A DNA stretch of 49,426 nt from an uncultured Bacteroidales bacterium (GTDB taxonomy: Bacteria; Bacteroidota; Bacteroidia; Bacteroidales; UBA932): contig ONBM01000005.1 of the NCBI GenBank assembly GCA_900316045.1, positions 1 through 49,426 on the forward strand, in the 5' to 3' direction. The notes below the pieces were generated by a model. It had not been told where the DNA came from. It saw nothing but the letters and a program-made list of their open reading frames with translations, and ran no database searches. Position numbers and translations under genes: made by a program. Below, piece by piece: positions 35,396 through 45,223 of this stretch. The first letter of the stretch is position 1. Each line of letters opens with the position of its first letter.

Positions 35396-36021
35396 TGAAA
35401 GTCTCCGAGGGCAAAAAGCTCATCCTGCTCGGGATGATTCTAGTCGTTTTCGATCAGGTCGTCAAGATTCTGGTCAAGACGAATATGGAAATTGGCGACC
35501 ACTTCAACGTGATTGGCAATTGGTTCCAGATTTATTTCATAGAGAACGAGGGCATGGCCTTCGGGATGAAGTTCGGAGGGACTGTGGGAAAATTCCTGCT
35601 GTCCCTTTTCCGAATAGGGCTGTTCGCCCTGCTGTGCTGGTGGATAGCCTCCCTGGTCAAGAAAAGGTTCGATTCTGAAGGAAAGGTCGTCCTGAAGGAG
35701 GATGGCCGCCAGAAAGTGCCTGAGGGAGTGCTTGTCGGTCTCACTCTCATCACGGCCGGTGCCTTTGGGAATATACTGGATTGCCTTTTTTACGGCATCA
35801 TGTTCAATTACGCTCCCTTCATGTTCGGCAGGGTCGTGGACATGCTGTATTTCCCTCTCATAGACACGTTCTGGCCGCAGTGGATGCCATTCGTCGGTGG
35901 CGAGCGGCTCCTTTTCTTCGCCCCGGTTTTCAATATCGCCGACAGTTGCGTCACCATCGGGGCATTGTATCTCATATTCTTCCAATACAGATTCTTCCTC
36001 AGCGAGGATAAGAAGCAATAA
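35395..36021 (+). CDS. lspA: Lipoprotein signal peptidase
   Basis: LspA removes the signal peptide of prolipoproteins in the inner membrane; it serves the many lipoproteins in this window. The 208-residue protein has four membrane segments. The two catalytic aspartates are D129 (GNILDCLFYG) and D183 (NIADSCVTIG), and FDQVVK is near the N terminus. The start is GTG, overlapping the previous stop (TAGTG). It is longer than E. coli LspA because of a loop at about 88-115 and the Bacteroidota insert at about 140-172. Confidence 0.94.
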   Translation: MKVSEGKKLILLGMILVVFDQVVKILVKTNMEIGDHFNVIGNWFQIYFIENEGMAFGMKFGGTVGKFLLSLFRIGLFALLCWWIASLVKKRFDSEGKVVLKEDGRQKVPEGVLVGLTLITAGAFGNILDCLFYGIMFNYAPFMFGRVVDMLYFPLIDTFWPQWMPFVGGERLLFFAPVFNIADSCVTIGALYLIFFQYRFFLSEDKKQ

Positions 36022-36495
36022 GGAAAGGGGAGTTCTCTCCTTATCGTCCATCTTTCATGTTTCCTTATGTCGTGCCGCACATCATTTTGCGGTGCGAAGT
36101 CTCTCGTCGCATCCTAATCGCCTGCTTTCAATGTCTTGTATGCCTGGGCGAGGAGGTATGAATATCGAAGGAATGATTTAAATAATGGTTATAATTTGTA
36201 ACTATATTGCAAATGGACGCTAAAAAATGATCATATTAAACGTTTTTTATATCCTTTTTTATGAATATTCTTGTTTGTTTTAATATTTTAATATTTTTTT
36301 TTATTCGTTGAACGTGTTGAGTCTCAGCGATAAAAATGGCATCGTAGGCTGCTGGATGGTATTATCGGCTCCTTTTAGTAATGAATTTATTTTGCATTAT
36401 TAAAATTTTTCACTAATATTGAAACTGGTTTTTGGGGATTAATGAGTTTTCTAATTACTCCTCTTTGATTTTTTAATCAACAGAATTGTTTTTCT
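36022..36495. other. Long A/T-rich gap before susC
   Basis: This 474-base gap holds no gene. A short hairpin (ATAAGGA/TCCTTAT, 36018-36044) right after lspA may terminate that operon. The rest is very A/T-rich with long T runs (around 36240-36302). I find no perfect TAnnTTTG element near the susC ATG; the SusC/SusD transcript may need another sigma factor or activator. Confidence 0.6.
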
Positions 36496-39400
36496 ATGAG
36501 GAAAAAATTTTTTGTAATGCTTGCATGTCTGTTCTTGGTTACGGGAATAGCCATGGCGCAAGGAAGAGTTTCCGGAATTGTCGTTTCGGCTGCAGATGGA
36601 GAACCGCTGATTGGTGCTGCGGTGATGGTGCAGGGAAACACAGGCAAATTTGCAATTACGGATAACGATGGTCGCTTCTCGCTCGATGTCAGACCCGGCA
36701 CGAAGCTGGAAGTTAGTTTTATTGGAATGCGGCCTACGGTCGTGGATGCTGCCGTTAACATGAGAATCGTCTTGGAAATAGATAATTCTCTCGAAGAAGC
36801 CGTTGTGACAGGTATGACGACTCAGGATAAACGGCTTTTCTCCGGTGCGGCGACCAAGGTTAGTGCTGACGATGCGAAAATCAATGGCATGGCAGATATA
36901 AGCCGTTCCCTCGAAGGTCGGGCGGCTGGCGTCAGCGTCCAGAACGTAACCGGCACATTCGGAACAGCTCCTAAGATCAGGGTACGAGGTGCCACTTCAA
37001 TTTATGGCAGTTCGAAGCCTCTATGGGTGGTTGATGGTGTGATAATGGAAGATGTCACCGAAGTCAGTTCGGATCAGCTTTCATCTGGAGATGCGGAAAC
37101 GCTCATCTCATCTGCAATCGCAGGTCTGAATTCGGATGACATCGAAAGCTTCCAGATTTTGAAGGACGGCTCTGCAACCTCTATATATGGAGCGCGCGCC
37201 ATGGCGGGAGTCATCGTCGTGACTACCAAAAAAGGAAAGCAAGGACAGTCTCATCTGAGCTATACCGGTGAATTTACCATGCGCCTGAAGCCATCTTACA
37301 GGAATTTCAACATCATGAATTCCCAGGATCAGATGTCTGTATACCAAGAGCTTCAGCAGAAAGGCTATCTTAATTATGCCAGCACTTCAACGGCTAGCAA
37401 TGGAGGCATATATAAGAAAATGTACGACCTCATCAGCACTTACAATGCCACGACCGGTCAGTTCGGCCTGGCTAATACTCCTGAGGCAAGAGCCGCTTAC
37501 CTTCGCGAGGCCGAATACAGAAACACCGACTGGTTTGACGGACTGTTTTCGAATGATATCATGCAGAATCATTCTGTGTCAATTTCCACTGGTACCGAGA
37601 AGGCTCAGACCTATGCGTCCATCAGCGCAATGTACGATCCTGGCTGGACGAAGCAGAGCAAGGTAAATCGCTACACCATCAATCTGAACACTTCTTACAA
37701 GTTGAAGAAATGGCTTACCGCAAATTTCATTGGCAATGCTTCTTTCCGTAAGCAGAGGGCTCCTGGAACAATCGGGCAAGAACTGGATCCTGTCTCCGGA
37801 GAAGTTAAGCGCGATTTCGACATCAACCCTTACTCGTACGCTCTGAACACTTCCCGAGCGCTCGATCCTGACGAATTCTACACAAGGAATTATGCCGATT
37901 TCAACATTTACCATGAACTTGAAAACAACTACATGGATCTTAAGGTGAATGACCTTCGCGTCCAGGGAAGCCTTGAATTCAAGCCATGGAAGCAAATGAC
38001 CATCACGGCTCTTGCTGCCGTAAAGTCAGCATCGACATCTCAGGAGCATTTCATCCTTGACGATTCCAATCAGGCTTTGGCATACAAGGCGATGGAAACG
38101 TCCACTATTCGAAAAAACAATCCTTTCCTCTACACCGACCCCGATAACGTCTACGCTCTTCCTATCTCCGTGCTGCCAGATGGCGGTATCTACGAGAGGA
38201 GAAACAACGACATGTTCGGTTGGGACACCCGTTTCTCGATGGCGTACAACAACATTTTCAATACGGATCACATCGTGAATTTCTACGGCGGTATGGAAAC
38301 AAACTTGGTGGATCGTCGCACGACGTGGTTCCGCGGCTGGGGCATGCAGTATTCGCTGGGCGAAATCCCGAACTACGCTTATCAAGTTTTCAAGAAAGGA
38401 GTTGAGGAGAACACTCAGTATTATTCACTCGCCAACACTCACACCAGAAGCGCTGCATTTTTTGCGATTGGCACGTATTCCTATAAAGGCAAATACACAA
38501 TTACCGGCACCTACCGTTACGAGGGCACCAACTTCCTTGGTAAATCAAGGTCTGCCCGCTGGATGCCTACATGGAACGTCTCTGGAGCATGGAATGCCCA
38601 CGAAGAGAAATTCTTCAAGAGCCTGAATCCTGTCTTGACTCATGCTACGCTTCGAGTGTCTTACTCTCTGACCGGCGACCGTCCGAGCATCTCGAATTCG
38701 TATGCCATTTACAGTTCTTATAATCCTTGGAGACCTTTCGCCGGGGTTAAGGAGTCTGGATTGAAGGTCAGAAACCTGGCCAACGAGGGACTCACTTACG
38801 AGAAGAAGCACGAGTTGAATGTCGGAGCCGATTTGGGATTCTTAGACAATAGGATCAACCTTGTGGTGGACGCTTACAGGCGAAACAATTATGATCTCAT
38901 CGGATTGACGAACACTCAGGGAATCGGTGGAGAAATCAATAAATATGGTAATATCGCAACGATGAAATCCAACGGTGCCGAGGTCAGCCTTCAGACTACC
39001 AACATCAAAACCAAGGATTTCACTTGGACCACTAACCTCATTTATTCTCACACTCACAACGAAGTGACAAAGCTTGAGGCCGACAGTAGAGTGATAGACC
39101 TTGTGTCCGGCAACGGTTTCGCCCTCAAGGGGTATCCGGTCAGGAGCCTCTTCTCCATTCCTTTCAAGGGACTTAATAACGAGGGGCTTCCTACTTTCCT
39201 CGATCAGGATGGAAACATTTCGGTTTCCGGAGTCTATTTCCAGGAGAGCGACAAGGACAAGCTGGGCTTTTTGAAGTATGAGGGAAGCATCGAGCCGACG
39301 GACGTTGGTTCCTTCGGTAACGTGTTCCGTTATAAAGGATTGTCCCTCAATGTATTCATCACTTATTCATTCGGCAATGTCGTACGTCTGGATCCGGTAT

Positions 39401-39810
39401 TCTCCAATACCTACGATGACTTGGATTCCACTCCTAAAGAGTTCAACAATCGTTGGATAGTTCCGGGAGATGAAAAATACACGGACGTTCCTGTCATCGC
39501 CAGCAGACGGCAGAACCGAAATAACACGGATTTAAGCATTGCTTACAATTCCTACAACTATTCTACGGCTCGCATCGCCAGAGGCGACTTCATCCGCATG
39601 AAGGAAATTTCTATGGGCTATGATTTCCCGAAGTCCGTCGCAAATAAAATAGGCGTCGGCTCATTATCGCTGAAACTCCAAGGAACGAACCTTTTCCTGC
39701 TGTACGCTGATAAAAAGCTTAATGGCCAGGATCCTGAATTCGTAAACTCGGGCGGTGTCGCTGTCCCTGTTCCTAAGCAGTTCACGTTCACTTTGAAAAT
39801 CGGCCTTTAA
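36496..39810 (+). CDS. SusC/RagA-type TonB-dependent outer-membrane receptor
   Basis: The 1104-residue protein imports a nutrient, with SusD as surface lid, driven by TonB. It has a signal peptide (residues 1-22, ending AMAQ), a carboxypeptidase-regulatory-like domain (GRVSGIVVSAADGEPLIGAAVMVQG, about 24-95), a TonB-box-like EEAVVTGM, the plug domain (GVSVQNVTG, SKPLWVVDGVIMED, IYGARAMAGVIVVTTKKG) and a barrel ending in aromatic-rich QFTFTLKIGL. There is no N-terminal sigma-regulator domain of the transducer type. It is the first gene of a five-gene locus; susD follows after 12 bases. The substrate is not known. Confidence 0.95.
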   Translation: MRKKFFVMLACLFLVTGIAMAQGRVSGIVVSAADGEPLIGAAVMVQGNTGKFAITDNDGRFSLDVRPGTKLEVSFIGMRPTVVDAAVNMRIVLEIDNSLEEAVVTGMTTQDKRLFSGAATKVSADDAKINGMADISRSLEGRAAGVSVQNVTGTFGTAPKIRVRGATSIYGSSKPLWVVDGVIMEDVTEVSSDQLSSGDAETLISSAIAGLNSDDIESFQILKDGSATSIYGARAMAGVIVVTTKKGKQGQSHLSYTGEFTMRLKPSYRNFNIMNSQDQMSVYQELQQKGYLNYASTSTASNGGIYKKMYDLISTYNATTGQFGLANTPEARAAYLREAEYRNTDWFDGLFSNDIMQNHSVSISTGTEKAQTYASISAMYDPGWTKQSKVNRYTINLNTSYKLKKWLTANFIGNASFRKQRAPGTIGQELDPVSGEVKRDFDINPYSYALNTSRALDPDEFYTRNYADFNIYHELENNYMDLKVNDLRVQGSLEFKPWKQMTITALAAVKSASTSQEHFILDDSNQALAYKAMETSTIRKNNPFLYTDPDNVYALPISVLPDGGIYERRNNDMFGWDTRFSMAYNNIFNTDHIVNFYGGMETNLVDRRTTWFRGWGMQYSLGEIPNYAYQVFKKGVEENTQYYSLANTHTRSAAFFAIGTYSYKGKYTITGTYRYEGTNFLGKSRSARWMPTWNVSGAWNAHEEKFFKSLNPVLTHATLRVSYSLTGDRPSISNSYAIYSSYNPWRPFAGVKESGLKVRNLANEGLTYEKKHELNVGADLGFLDNRINLVVDAYRRNNYDLIGLTNTQGIGGEINKYGNIATMKSNGAEVSLQTTNIKTKDFTWTTNLIYSHTHNEVTKLEADSRVIDLVSGNGFALKGYPVRSLFSIPFKGLNNEGLPTFLDQDGNISVSGVYFQESDKDKLGFLKYEGSIEPTDVGSFGNVFRYKGLSLNVFITYSFGNVVRLDPVFSNTYDDLDSTPKEFNNRWIVPGDEKYTDVPVIASRRQNRNNTDLSIAYNSYNYSTARIARGDFIRMKEISMGYDFPKSVANKIGVGSLSLKLQGTNLFLLYADKKLNGQDPEFVNSGGVAVPVPKQFTFTLKIGL

Positions 39811-39822
39811 TCTTTAAACTAT

Positions 39823-41409
39823 ATGAACACGAAAATATTAAAAATATTCACTATTGGCATGTCCGCCCTTTCATTGGCCGCTTGCAATGATTTCCTTGAC
39901 GAGATGCCGGACAACAGGGCTACTCTGGACTCGGAAGACAAAATCTCCCACATGCTGGTGTCGGCATACATGACGAACCTCCCGACTCTGGTGATGGAGT
40001 ACATGTCTGATAACGTGGACGATAATGGGTCGAATAATCCATATACGAACAGATTCTTTGACCAGGTGTACCGGTGGGAGGACATCACTGAGGGGAACAA
40101 CGAATCTCCTGAGAGTTTTTACGATGCGGCCTATAAGGCTATCGCATCAGCCAATGCGGCATTGCAGGCTATCGAAGATTTGGGAGGCGCTACTACTCCG
40201 CAGCTGCAAGCCGCCAAAGGCGAAGCCTTGCTCTGCAGGGCATATAACCATTTCATGCTGGTGAACTACTTCTGCATGGCTTACAACAGCGAAACTAGTA
40301 CTTCCGACCTAGGGATGCCATATTCCACTTCTCCGGAAACGGAGCTTAGGCCGGAGTATGAGAGGGGCACTGTTGCCGAAGACTATGCGAGAATGGAAGC
40401 CGACATCGTTGAGGGGCTGCCGCTTATCAATGACCAGTACTACTCCGTTCCTAAATACCACTTCAATCAGAAGGCCGCCTATGCTTTCGCCAGCAGATTC
40501 TATCTCTACTACGAGAAATGGGACAAATGCATTGAGTATGCTGATAAATGCCTTGGGGACAATCCTGCCTCCCAGCTGAGGGATTACTCTGCGCTGGCTT
40601 CCATGACGCAAGATTACGATGCGGTCGGCAATGCATATATTGATGCTCAAACGAATTGCAACCTGCTTCTCCTGACCGGCTATTCTGTGCTTGGGGTAGC
40701 CTTCGGTCCATATTTCAATTATGGAAAATATTCCCATGGCAGTTACATAGCAAGTAATGAAGATAGCTATGCGACGAACGTCTGGGGTTCTCCTTTGCTA
40801 GAGAAGTATCAAGTGAAAAGATATGGGGGCACAAACCTGAACAAATACATATATTGGAGATGTCCTTCTAAATTTGAGTATACTGACCCGGTTGCCGGAA
40901 TAGGTTTCAATAGGACGGTGGCACCTGTGCTGACTGCTGATGAAGCCCTTCTCAACAGGGCTGAGGCAAAGGCTGTATTGAAGCAGTACGATGCCAGCGT
41001 TGCGGACCTGAACATTTGGATGAAGAATTTCACTAATGTCACCACAGATCTCACGCTAGAGTCGATTAAGACTTTCTATAACGGCATTGATTATTGCTAC
41101 AGCGATGCTGACGGCTTGAATTCTACTCAGAAAAAGCACATCAATCCTCATTTCGCTATAGATGCAGAGGGTTCCGATCAGGAGAGCCTTCTCCAGTGCG
41201 TGCTTGGCTTTAAGCGCCTGGAAACTTTGCAATGCGGCCTGAGGTGGTTCGATCTCAAACGTTACCGCATCGTTTATCCGCGCCGCCTCCTTGCTTCGAA
41301 CGGAACGCCACAGGAAAAGACCGACGAGCTTAAGACAGATGATCCTCGTCGCGCCATTCAGCTTCCTAAGAAGGTGATAGATGCCGGACTTGAGAAGAAC
41401 CCTCGTTAA
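39823..41409 (+). CDS. SusD/RagB-type surface lipoprotein
   Basis: The 528-residue lipoprotein binds substrate above the SusC pore. Its lipobox is SLAAC (cysteine about residue 21), followed by NDFLDEMPDNRATLD. The SusD fold shows in the N-terminal helical part (AYKAIASANAALQAIEDLGG, AAKGEALLCRAYNHFMLVNYFCMAY) and the C-terminal LNRAEAKAVLKQYDASVADLN segment. Its length is normal. It pairs with the SusC gene just before it and precedes a zinc metallohydrolase lipoprotein, which suggests the cargo is cut outside the cell. Confidence 0.94.
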   Translation: MNTKILKIFTIGMSALSLAACNDFLDEMPDNRATLDSEDKISHMLVSAYMTNLPTLVMEYMSDNVDDNGSNNPYTNRFFDQVYRWEDITEGNNESPESFYDAAYKAIASANAALQAIEDLGGATTPQLQAAKGEALLCRAYNHFMLVNYFCMAYNSETSTSDLGMPYSTSPETELRPEYERGTVAEDYARMEADIVEGLPLINDQYYSVPKYHFNQKAAYAFASRFYLYYEKWDKCIEYADKCLGDNPASQLRDYSALASMTQDYDAVGNAYIDAQTNCNLLLLTGYSVLGVAFGPYFNYGKYSHGSYIASNEDSYATNVWGSPLLEKYQVKRYGGTNLNKYIYWRCPSKFEYTDPVAGIGFNRTVAPVLTADEALLNRAEAKAVLKQYDASVADLNIWMKNFTNVTTDLTLESIKTFYNGIDYCYSDADGLNSTQKKHINPHFAIDAEGSDQESLLQCVLGFKRLETLQCGLRWFDLKRYRIVYPRRLLASNGTPQEKTDELKTDDPRRAIQLPKKVIDAGLEKNPR

Positions 41410-41436
41410 TGTTCATATCTTTTAAAAACGGAAGAA

Positions 41437-42339
41437 ATGAAAAATAAATTAATAAACATATTACTTGCGTCTGCCTCCCTGCTTTTCGCTGTTTCTTGCT
41501 CTGAGGCTTACCTTGATGACGACAGCGTCATCGTAGTGACGCAGACAGAAGAGAATCAATTCGACAAATGGCTGAAGGTCAATTTCGTGAATCCTTATAA
41601 CATTGAGTGGATGTACCGCTATGTCGATTTCGAGACTGACATGAACTATTATCAGGTGCCTGCTGATTATGAGCAGGCGATAAAACTGGCTCATATCGTT
41701 AAATATGCGTGCATAGAGGCTTACGATGAGGTGGCTGGGATTGATTTCACTCGTCAGTATTTCCCGAAATTGTTCACTTTGTCAGGTGAGTGGCTTTACA
41801 GGAACAACGGAACGATAGTTCTTGGCACGGCCGAGGGCGGAAAAAAGATATTCCTTGCCGGCGTTAACCATTTGAATCAGAACATGGCTTCCAGAGCTGC
41901 CCTGAACACGTATTACCTTAAGACCATTCATCACGAGTTTACTCACATCCTAAATCAGACCAAGGATTATTCTGCTGATTTCCAGCTTATCACAGGCTCT
42001 GATTACGTGTCTGACAGCTGGAATGAGTCACCGTTCAACGGGTCAAGCTACTATCTCACTCATGGCTTCGTTTCTGCATATGCGCAGAATTCCCATGGAG
42101 AGGACTTCGCCGAGTGCCTGTCTGTCTATCTTACCACTTCTCCAGAAGACTGGGCGAAGATGATCGCCGATGCCGGAACGACCGGCGCAGCGCTAATCGC
42201 CAAGAAGATGGAGTTGGTAAGGCTCTACTTGTCTGATTCATGGGGAGTTGACATTGACGAGCTCCGGTCGGCAATCCAGAATCGTGAAAATGATATTATT
42301 AAAGGAGCAGTTGACTTGACTGATATTTCTACTGATTAA
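41437..42339 (+). CDS. Substrate-import-associated zinc metallohydrolase lipoprotein
   Basis: The 300-residue lipoprotein (lipobox LLFAVSC, cysteine about 21) has the zinc-protease motif HEFTH (166-170) and a later GEDFAE segment (221-226) that likely gives the third ligand. It matches the family of metallohydrolase lipoproteins found next to SusC/SusD pairs (TIGR04549-type). Such proteins are thought to process a substrate at the surface before import; peptide or glycopeptide cutting is likely but unproven. It starts 27 bases after susD and is followed by the DUF4302 gene after 13 bases. Confidence 0.9.
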   Translation: MKNKLINILLASASLLFAVSCSEAYLDDDSVIVVTQTEENQFDKWLKVNFVNPYNIEWMYRYVDFETDMNYYQVPADYEQAIKLAHIVKYACIEAYDEVAGIDFTRQYFPKLFTLSGEWLYRNNGTIVLGTAEGGKKIFLAGVNHLNQNMASRAALNTYYLKTIHHEFTHILNQTKDYSADFQLITGSDYVSDSWNESPFNGSSYYLTHGFVSAYAQNSHGEDFAECLSVYLTTSPEDWAKMIADAGTTGAALIAKKMELVRLYLSDSWGVDIDELRSAIQNRENDIIKGAVDLTDISTD

Positions 42340-42352
42340 TTTTCTTGACGAT

Positions 42353-43663
42353 ATGAAAACTCACAAATATTTTTTAATCGGGGTGATGGCAATTTCCTCG
42401 CTGGCCTTATCCTCATGTCTCAAGGATCAGGAGGATGTTTTCGACGGGAATGCTTCGGAAAGGATGCAGACCTATCTGAGCGATGCTCAGAAGACTCTGA
42501 TGAGTTCTGAGAACGGATGGGCGCTTGACTATTATCCTGACAGGAATCAAAGTTACGGAGGATTCGCTTACGCAATCAAGTTCACAGGTTCTTCTGCAAC
42601 CGTTTCTTCTGCCTTGCTTCCTGGGGTGTCAGAAACCAGCTTGTACAAGATGACTACGGACAATGGCCCGATGCTATCTTTCGACAGCTATAACACGTTG
42701 ATGCACTTTTTCGCCACTCCTAGCGGTGACAATTACGAAGCTTACGATGGAGATTTCGAGTTCGTGATAGACAGCGTGGCCTCTGACTTGGTCAAGATAC
42801 ATGGCAAGCGTAGCGGCAACACGATGTATTTCCGGAAATTAGCAAAGTCTCCAGAGAAGTTTATCGCTGATGCGGATTCAGTAGCCGGGGAATTGTTCGT
42901 CCTCGGTGGGGAGGGCACCATAGGCGGCTCTGCTTTGTCTGTGTCAATGGACTACGATTATCAGCTTGCCACATTTACTAGCGGGACAGAGACGGTAGAA
43001 GTACCTTTCACGATCATTGATAACGGACTCCGATTCTATAATCCCGTGACGATTGCCGGCAAGACTTTCTGGGAATTGCCATACGACTCGTCCAACTTCC
43101 TTTTCTCCGGCACTTGCACTGACGGGACGGCGATTTCACTTACGGCTCAGTTCCCTGACAAATATGTGAAATTCGCCGAATATGAGGGCGATTACTGGCT
43201 GCACTACAACCGTACCTCAACCATCAAGGATTCTTGCATGGTGTCTCTGACCCCTGGCACCAAGAACAAGACCTACATAATGTCAGGTCTCAATGATAAT
43301 TACACCGTGACCTTGAACTTCCAGAAGTCGACAGGAAAGCTTGAGTGGAATTCTCAGAAGATCGGTGAATATGGTGGCAATAATATCTGGATATGCGCTT
43401 GGGCATATGGAACTACGCCGAACGGATCATTGACGTGGGATACGGAAGCAGGCATGGAAACCACTTGGAACGGCGATAAAGATAATCCTGTGTACAAATT
43501 CGGCCCTAATTCGTTTTCTGATTTTCAGATTACATCTTTCATAATGTGGAAGGTGACCCCTTCCGGGTCAAACGGAGGCTCATTCACCGGCGTTAATTCT
43601 TGGAGGATAAATAACAATACATACAGGATTTACCTTTTGGATAATCTTACAAAAATCAATTGA
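42353..43663 (+). CDS. DUF4302 lipoprotein
   Basis: The 436-residue lipoprotein has a lipobox (LALSSC, about residue 22) and the DUF4302 pattern near the N terminus (MQTYLSDAQKTLMSSENGWALDYYPD) and in the middle (MYFRKL). Its many beta-strand stretches suggest a surface binding protein. The family is found with SusC/SusD and the metallohydrolase. The role is probably substrate binding at the surface; this is inference from its place in the operon. Confidence 0.87.
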   Translation: MKTHKYFLIGVMAISSLALSSCLKDQEDVFDGNASERMQTYLSDAQKTLMSSENGWALDYYPDRNQSYGGFAYAIKFTGSSATVSSALLPGVSETSLYKMTTDNGPMLSFDSYNTLMHFFATPSGDNYEAYDGDFEFVIDSVASDLVKIHGKRSGNTMYFRKLAKSPEKFIADADSVAGELFVLGGEGTIGGSALSVSMDYDYQLATFTSGTETVEVPFTIIDNGLRFYNPVTIAGKTFWELPYDSSNFLFSGTCTDGTAISLTAQFPDKYVKFAEYEGDYWLHYNRTSTIKDSCMVSLTPGTKNKTYIMSGLNDNYTVTLNFQKSTGKLEWNSQKIGEYGGNNIWICAWAYGTTPNGSLTWDTEAGMETTWNGDKDNPVYKFGPNSFSDFQITSFIMWKVTPSGSNGGSFTGVNSWRINNNTYRIYLLDNLTKIN

Positions 43664-43668
43664 CAAGC

Positions 43669-44733
43669 ATGAAAAAGATACCTATAATATTTTCAGCCCT
43701 TCTTACGGTTTTCATGGTCTCTTCCTGCAAGGACGATGAGATTAATCCATATTCCTTGGGCAAGACCATATCCGTCGTCAGCCAGAGCGTTATCTTCGAT
43801 GCTCCTGCCGCGACTGGCACTGTGGTCGTGGCATCAGATGGGGGTAGCATAACTGCATCTGCTGATGCGCCTTGGGCAACGGTTTCCGTCAGTGGGAACA
43901 CGGTGAATGTATCTGTCACCGAGAATGATAACATTAATGGCCGCTCGTCGCTGCTTACGATTAAGAATGGGTCAGACAGCGTCAATGTCACCATTCAGCA
44001 ACGTGGGTTCGTGTTTCGTCTGGATGCTGGTTCCATCACCGCCGATGATGATGCGCAAGAGAAATCTTTTGGGCTCATCCATAATACCGATGTCTCGATT
44101 AAGACTTCTGTTGATTGGCTTACGGCTGCCATCGATGGCGATTCTTTTAAAGTTACTCTAACTGCAAATGATACAAAACATCTTCGTTCCGGCTACGTGT
44201 ACTACACTGCGGGGACTTATACGGATTCGATTCGCGTTGTTCAGTATGACTTTGAGAAGGACCTGGCAGGCGATTGCATTCTGTTAGGAACGAACACAAG
44301 CAATGGCGAGCAGGTCGTTTTGGGAGCGACATTCTCGTATGATAAGGCAACTTCCAAATATGTCTTGGACCTGCCTGACTTCACAGACTGGAAGTTGCAT
44401 CTGGGATTCAACGCCAGTGTCCCTTCTGCTTCAATTTATGCAGCCGATCAGATTGGTGAATATAGCGGGGGCTATGTTTTCTCCACTCTTTGGGATTTGG
44501 ATCAGGGTTACCTGAGCTGGTCCTCTTCTGTCAGCATTAGTGGCGACTTCCAATACGACGAGGCTCAAAAGGTGACCTATATTTATTTCGAGGATAATGG
44601 CTCTTGGTCTGGTTATAACGTCGGAGCCCTTCGTTTCGAACTGTTCTCGTCGACTACGTTGTCGGGTGCTGCAAGGAAAGGCTTGCTGTTAGGCCTTGCA
44701 GAGCCGATGCTACTCCGTTTCAATCCAGAGTAG
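43669..44733 (+). CDS. BACON-domain surface lipoprotein
   Basis: The 354-residue lipoprotein (lipobox VFMVSSC) carries one or two BACON-like Ig-type domains: SDGGSITASADAPWATVSVSGNTVNVSVTENDN with GRSSLLTIKNGSDSVNVTIQQRG (about residues 45-115), and a second similar stretch ending SIRVVQYDF. BACON domains act as spacers or mucin/glycan binders in Bacteroidota. The C-terminal part (about 200-350) resembles the beta-rich end of the DUF4302 protein. The ATG at 43669 is preferred over the TTG at 43660. It is the last gene of the five, with a strong terminator after it. Confidence 0.82.
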   Translation: MKKIPIIFSALLTVFMVSSCKDDEINPYSLGKTISVVSQSVIFDAPAATGTVVVASDGGSITASADAPWATVSVSGNTVNVSVTENDNINGRSSLLTIKNGSDSVNVTIQQRGFVFRLDAGSITADDDAQEKSFGLIHNTDVSIKTSVDWLTAAIDGDSFKVTLTANDTKHLRSGYVYYTAGTYTDSIRVVQYDFEKDLAGDCILLGTNTSNGEQVVLGATFSYDKATSKYVLDLPDFTDWKLHLGFNASVPSASIYAADQIGEYSGGYVFSTLWDLDQGYLSWSSSVSISGDFQYDEAQKVTYIYFEDNGSWSGYNVGALRFELFSSTTLSGAARKGLLLGLAEPMLLRFNPE

Positions 44734-44808
44734 TAAGGTGCAGCTTTTCCATCGGCTGCATGGCAAACTGAGATACATCAGCAGTACTGCATCAGTCGCT
44801 TTATAACG

Positions 44809-44846
44809 AATGCCGGGGCGCATACATACGTCCCGGCATTTATTTG
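44809..44846 (+). terminator. Strong terminator of the SusC/SusD locus
   Basis: AATGCCGGGGCG pairs with CGTCCCGGCATT over an eight-base loop, followed by TATTTG. It ends the five-gene locus. Confidence 0.85.
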
Positions 44847-44898
44847 TCATCCTAACCCTGTTGTCATTTCTGGAAAAACGGCAATTTAATAGAAGGGT

Positions 44899-44930
44899 TT
44901 TGCAAGTTCATTTTTTTTTTAATATCTTTG
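44899..44930 (+). promoter_or_regulatory. Promoter of tRNA-Ser
   Basis: TTTG at 44899-44902, 20 bases including a T10 tract, TATCTTTG at 44923-44930. The mature tRNA begins 14 bases later. Confidence 0.7.
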
Positions 44931-44943
44931 AAATCTCAAATCT

Positions 44944-45028
44944 GGAGAGTTGGCCGAGTGGTTGATGGCGGCAGTCTTGAAAACTGTTGACCTTAACGGG
45001 TTCGGGGGTTCGAATCCCTCACTCTCCG
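44944..45028 (+). tRNA. tRNA-Ser (anticodon UGA)
   Basis: The 85 bases form a class II tRNA with acceptor GGAGAGT/ACTCTCC, G73, anticodon loop CTTGAAA (anticodon TGA) and a long variable arm (residues after GACTGT... to CGGGTTC). T loop is TTCGAAT. CCA is not encoded. It reads UCA and other UCN serine codons. Confidence 0.95.
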
Positions 45029-45048
45029 CAAGATTTTTATAATCAAAG

Positions 45049-45082
45049 GGCTAGCATCGCAGAGGTGGTGCTGGCTTTTTTT
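45049..45082 (+). terminator. Terminator of tRNA-Ser
   Basis: GGCTAGCA pairs with TGCTGGCT (one G-U pair) and a run of seven T follows. Confidence 0.8.
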
Positions 45083-45163
45083 AGTCTTTCGCCGTTAAGA
45101 AGCCTGCTCGGATCCAGTCGTCCTTCGCTGAACGGCAAAATGCACCCAAGGTATCTTAACCTC

Positions 45164-45194
45164 TTGCAAGACGCTTAAAGATAGCGTAACTTTA
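45164..45194 (+). promoter_or_regulatory. Likely promoter of doxX
   Basis: TTG at 45164-45166, 20 bases, TAACTTTA at 45187-45194, one base from TAnnTTTG. The ATG is at 45224. Confidence 0.5.
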
Positions 45195-45223
45195 CAAATT
45201 CAAAACAAGTAATACATGCGGCA

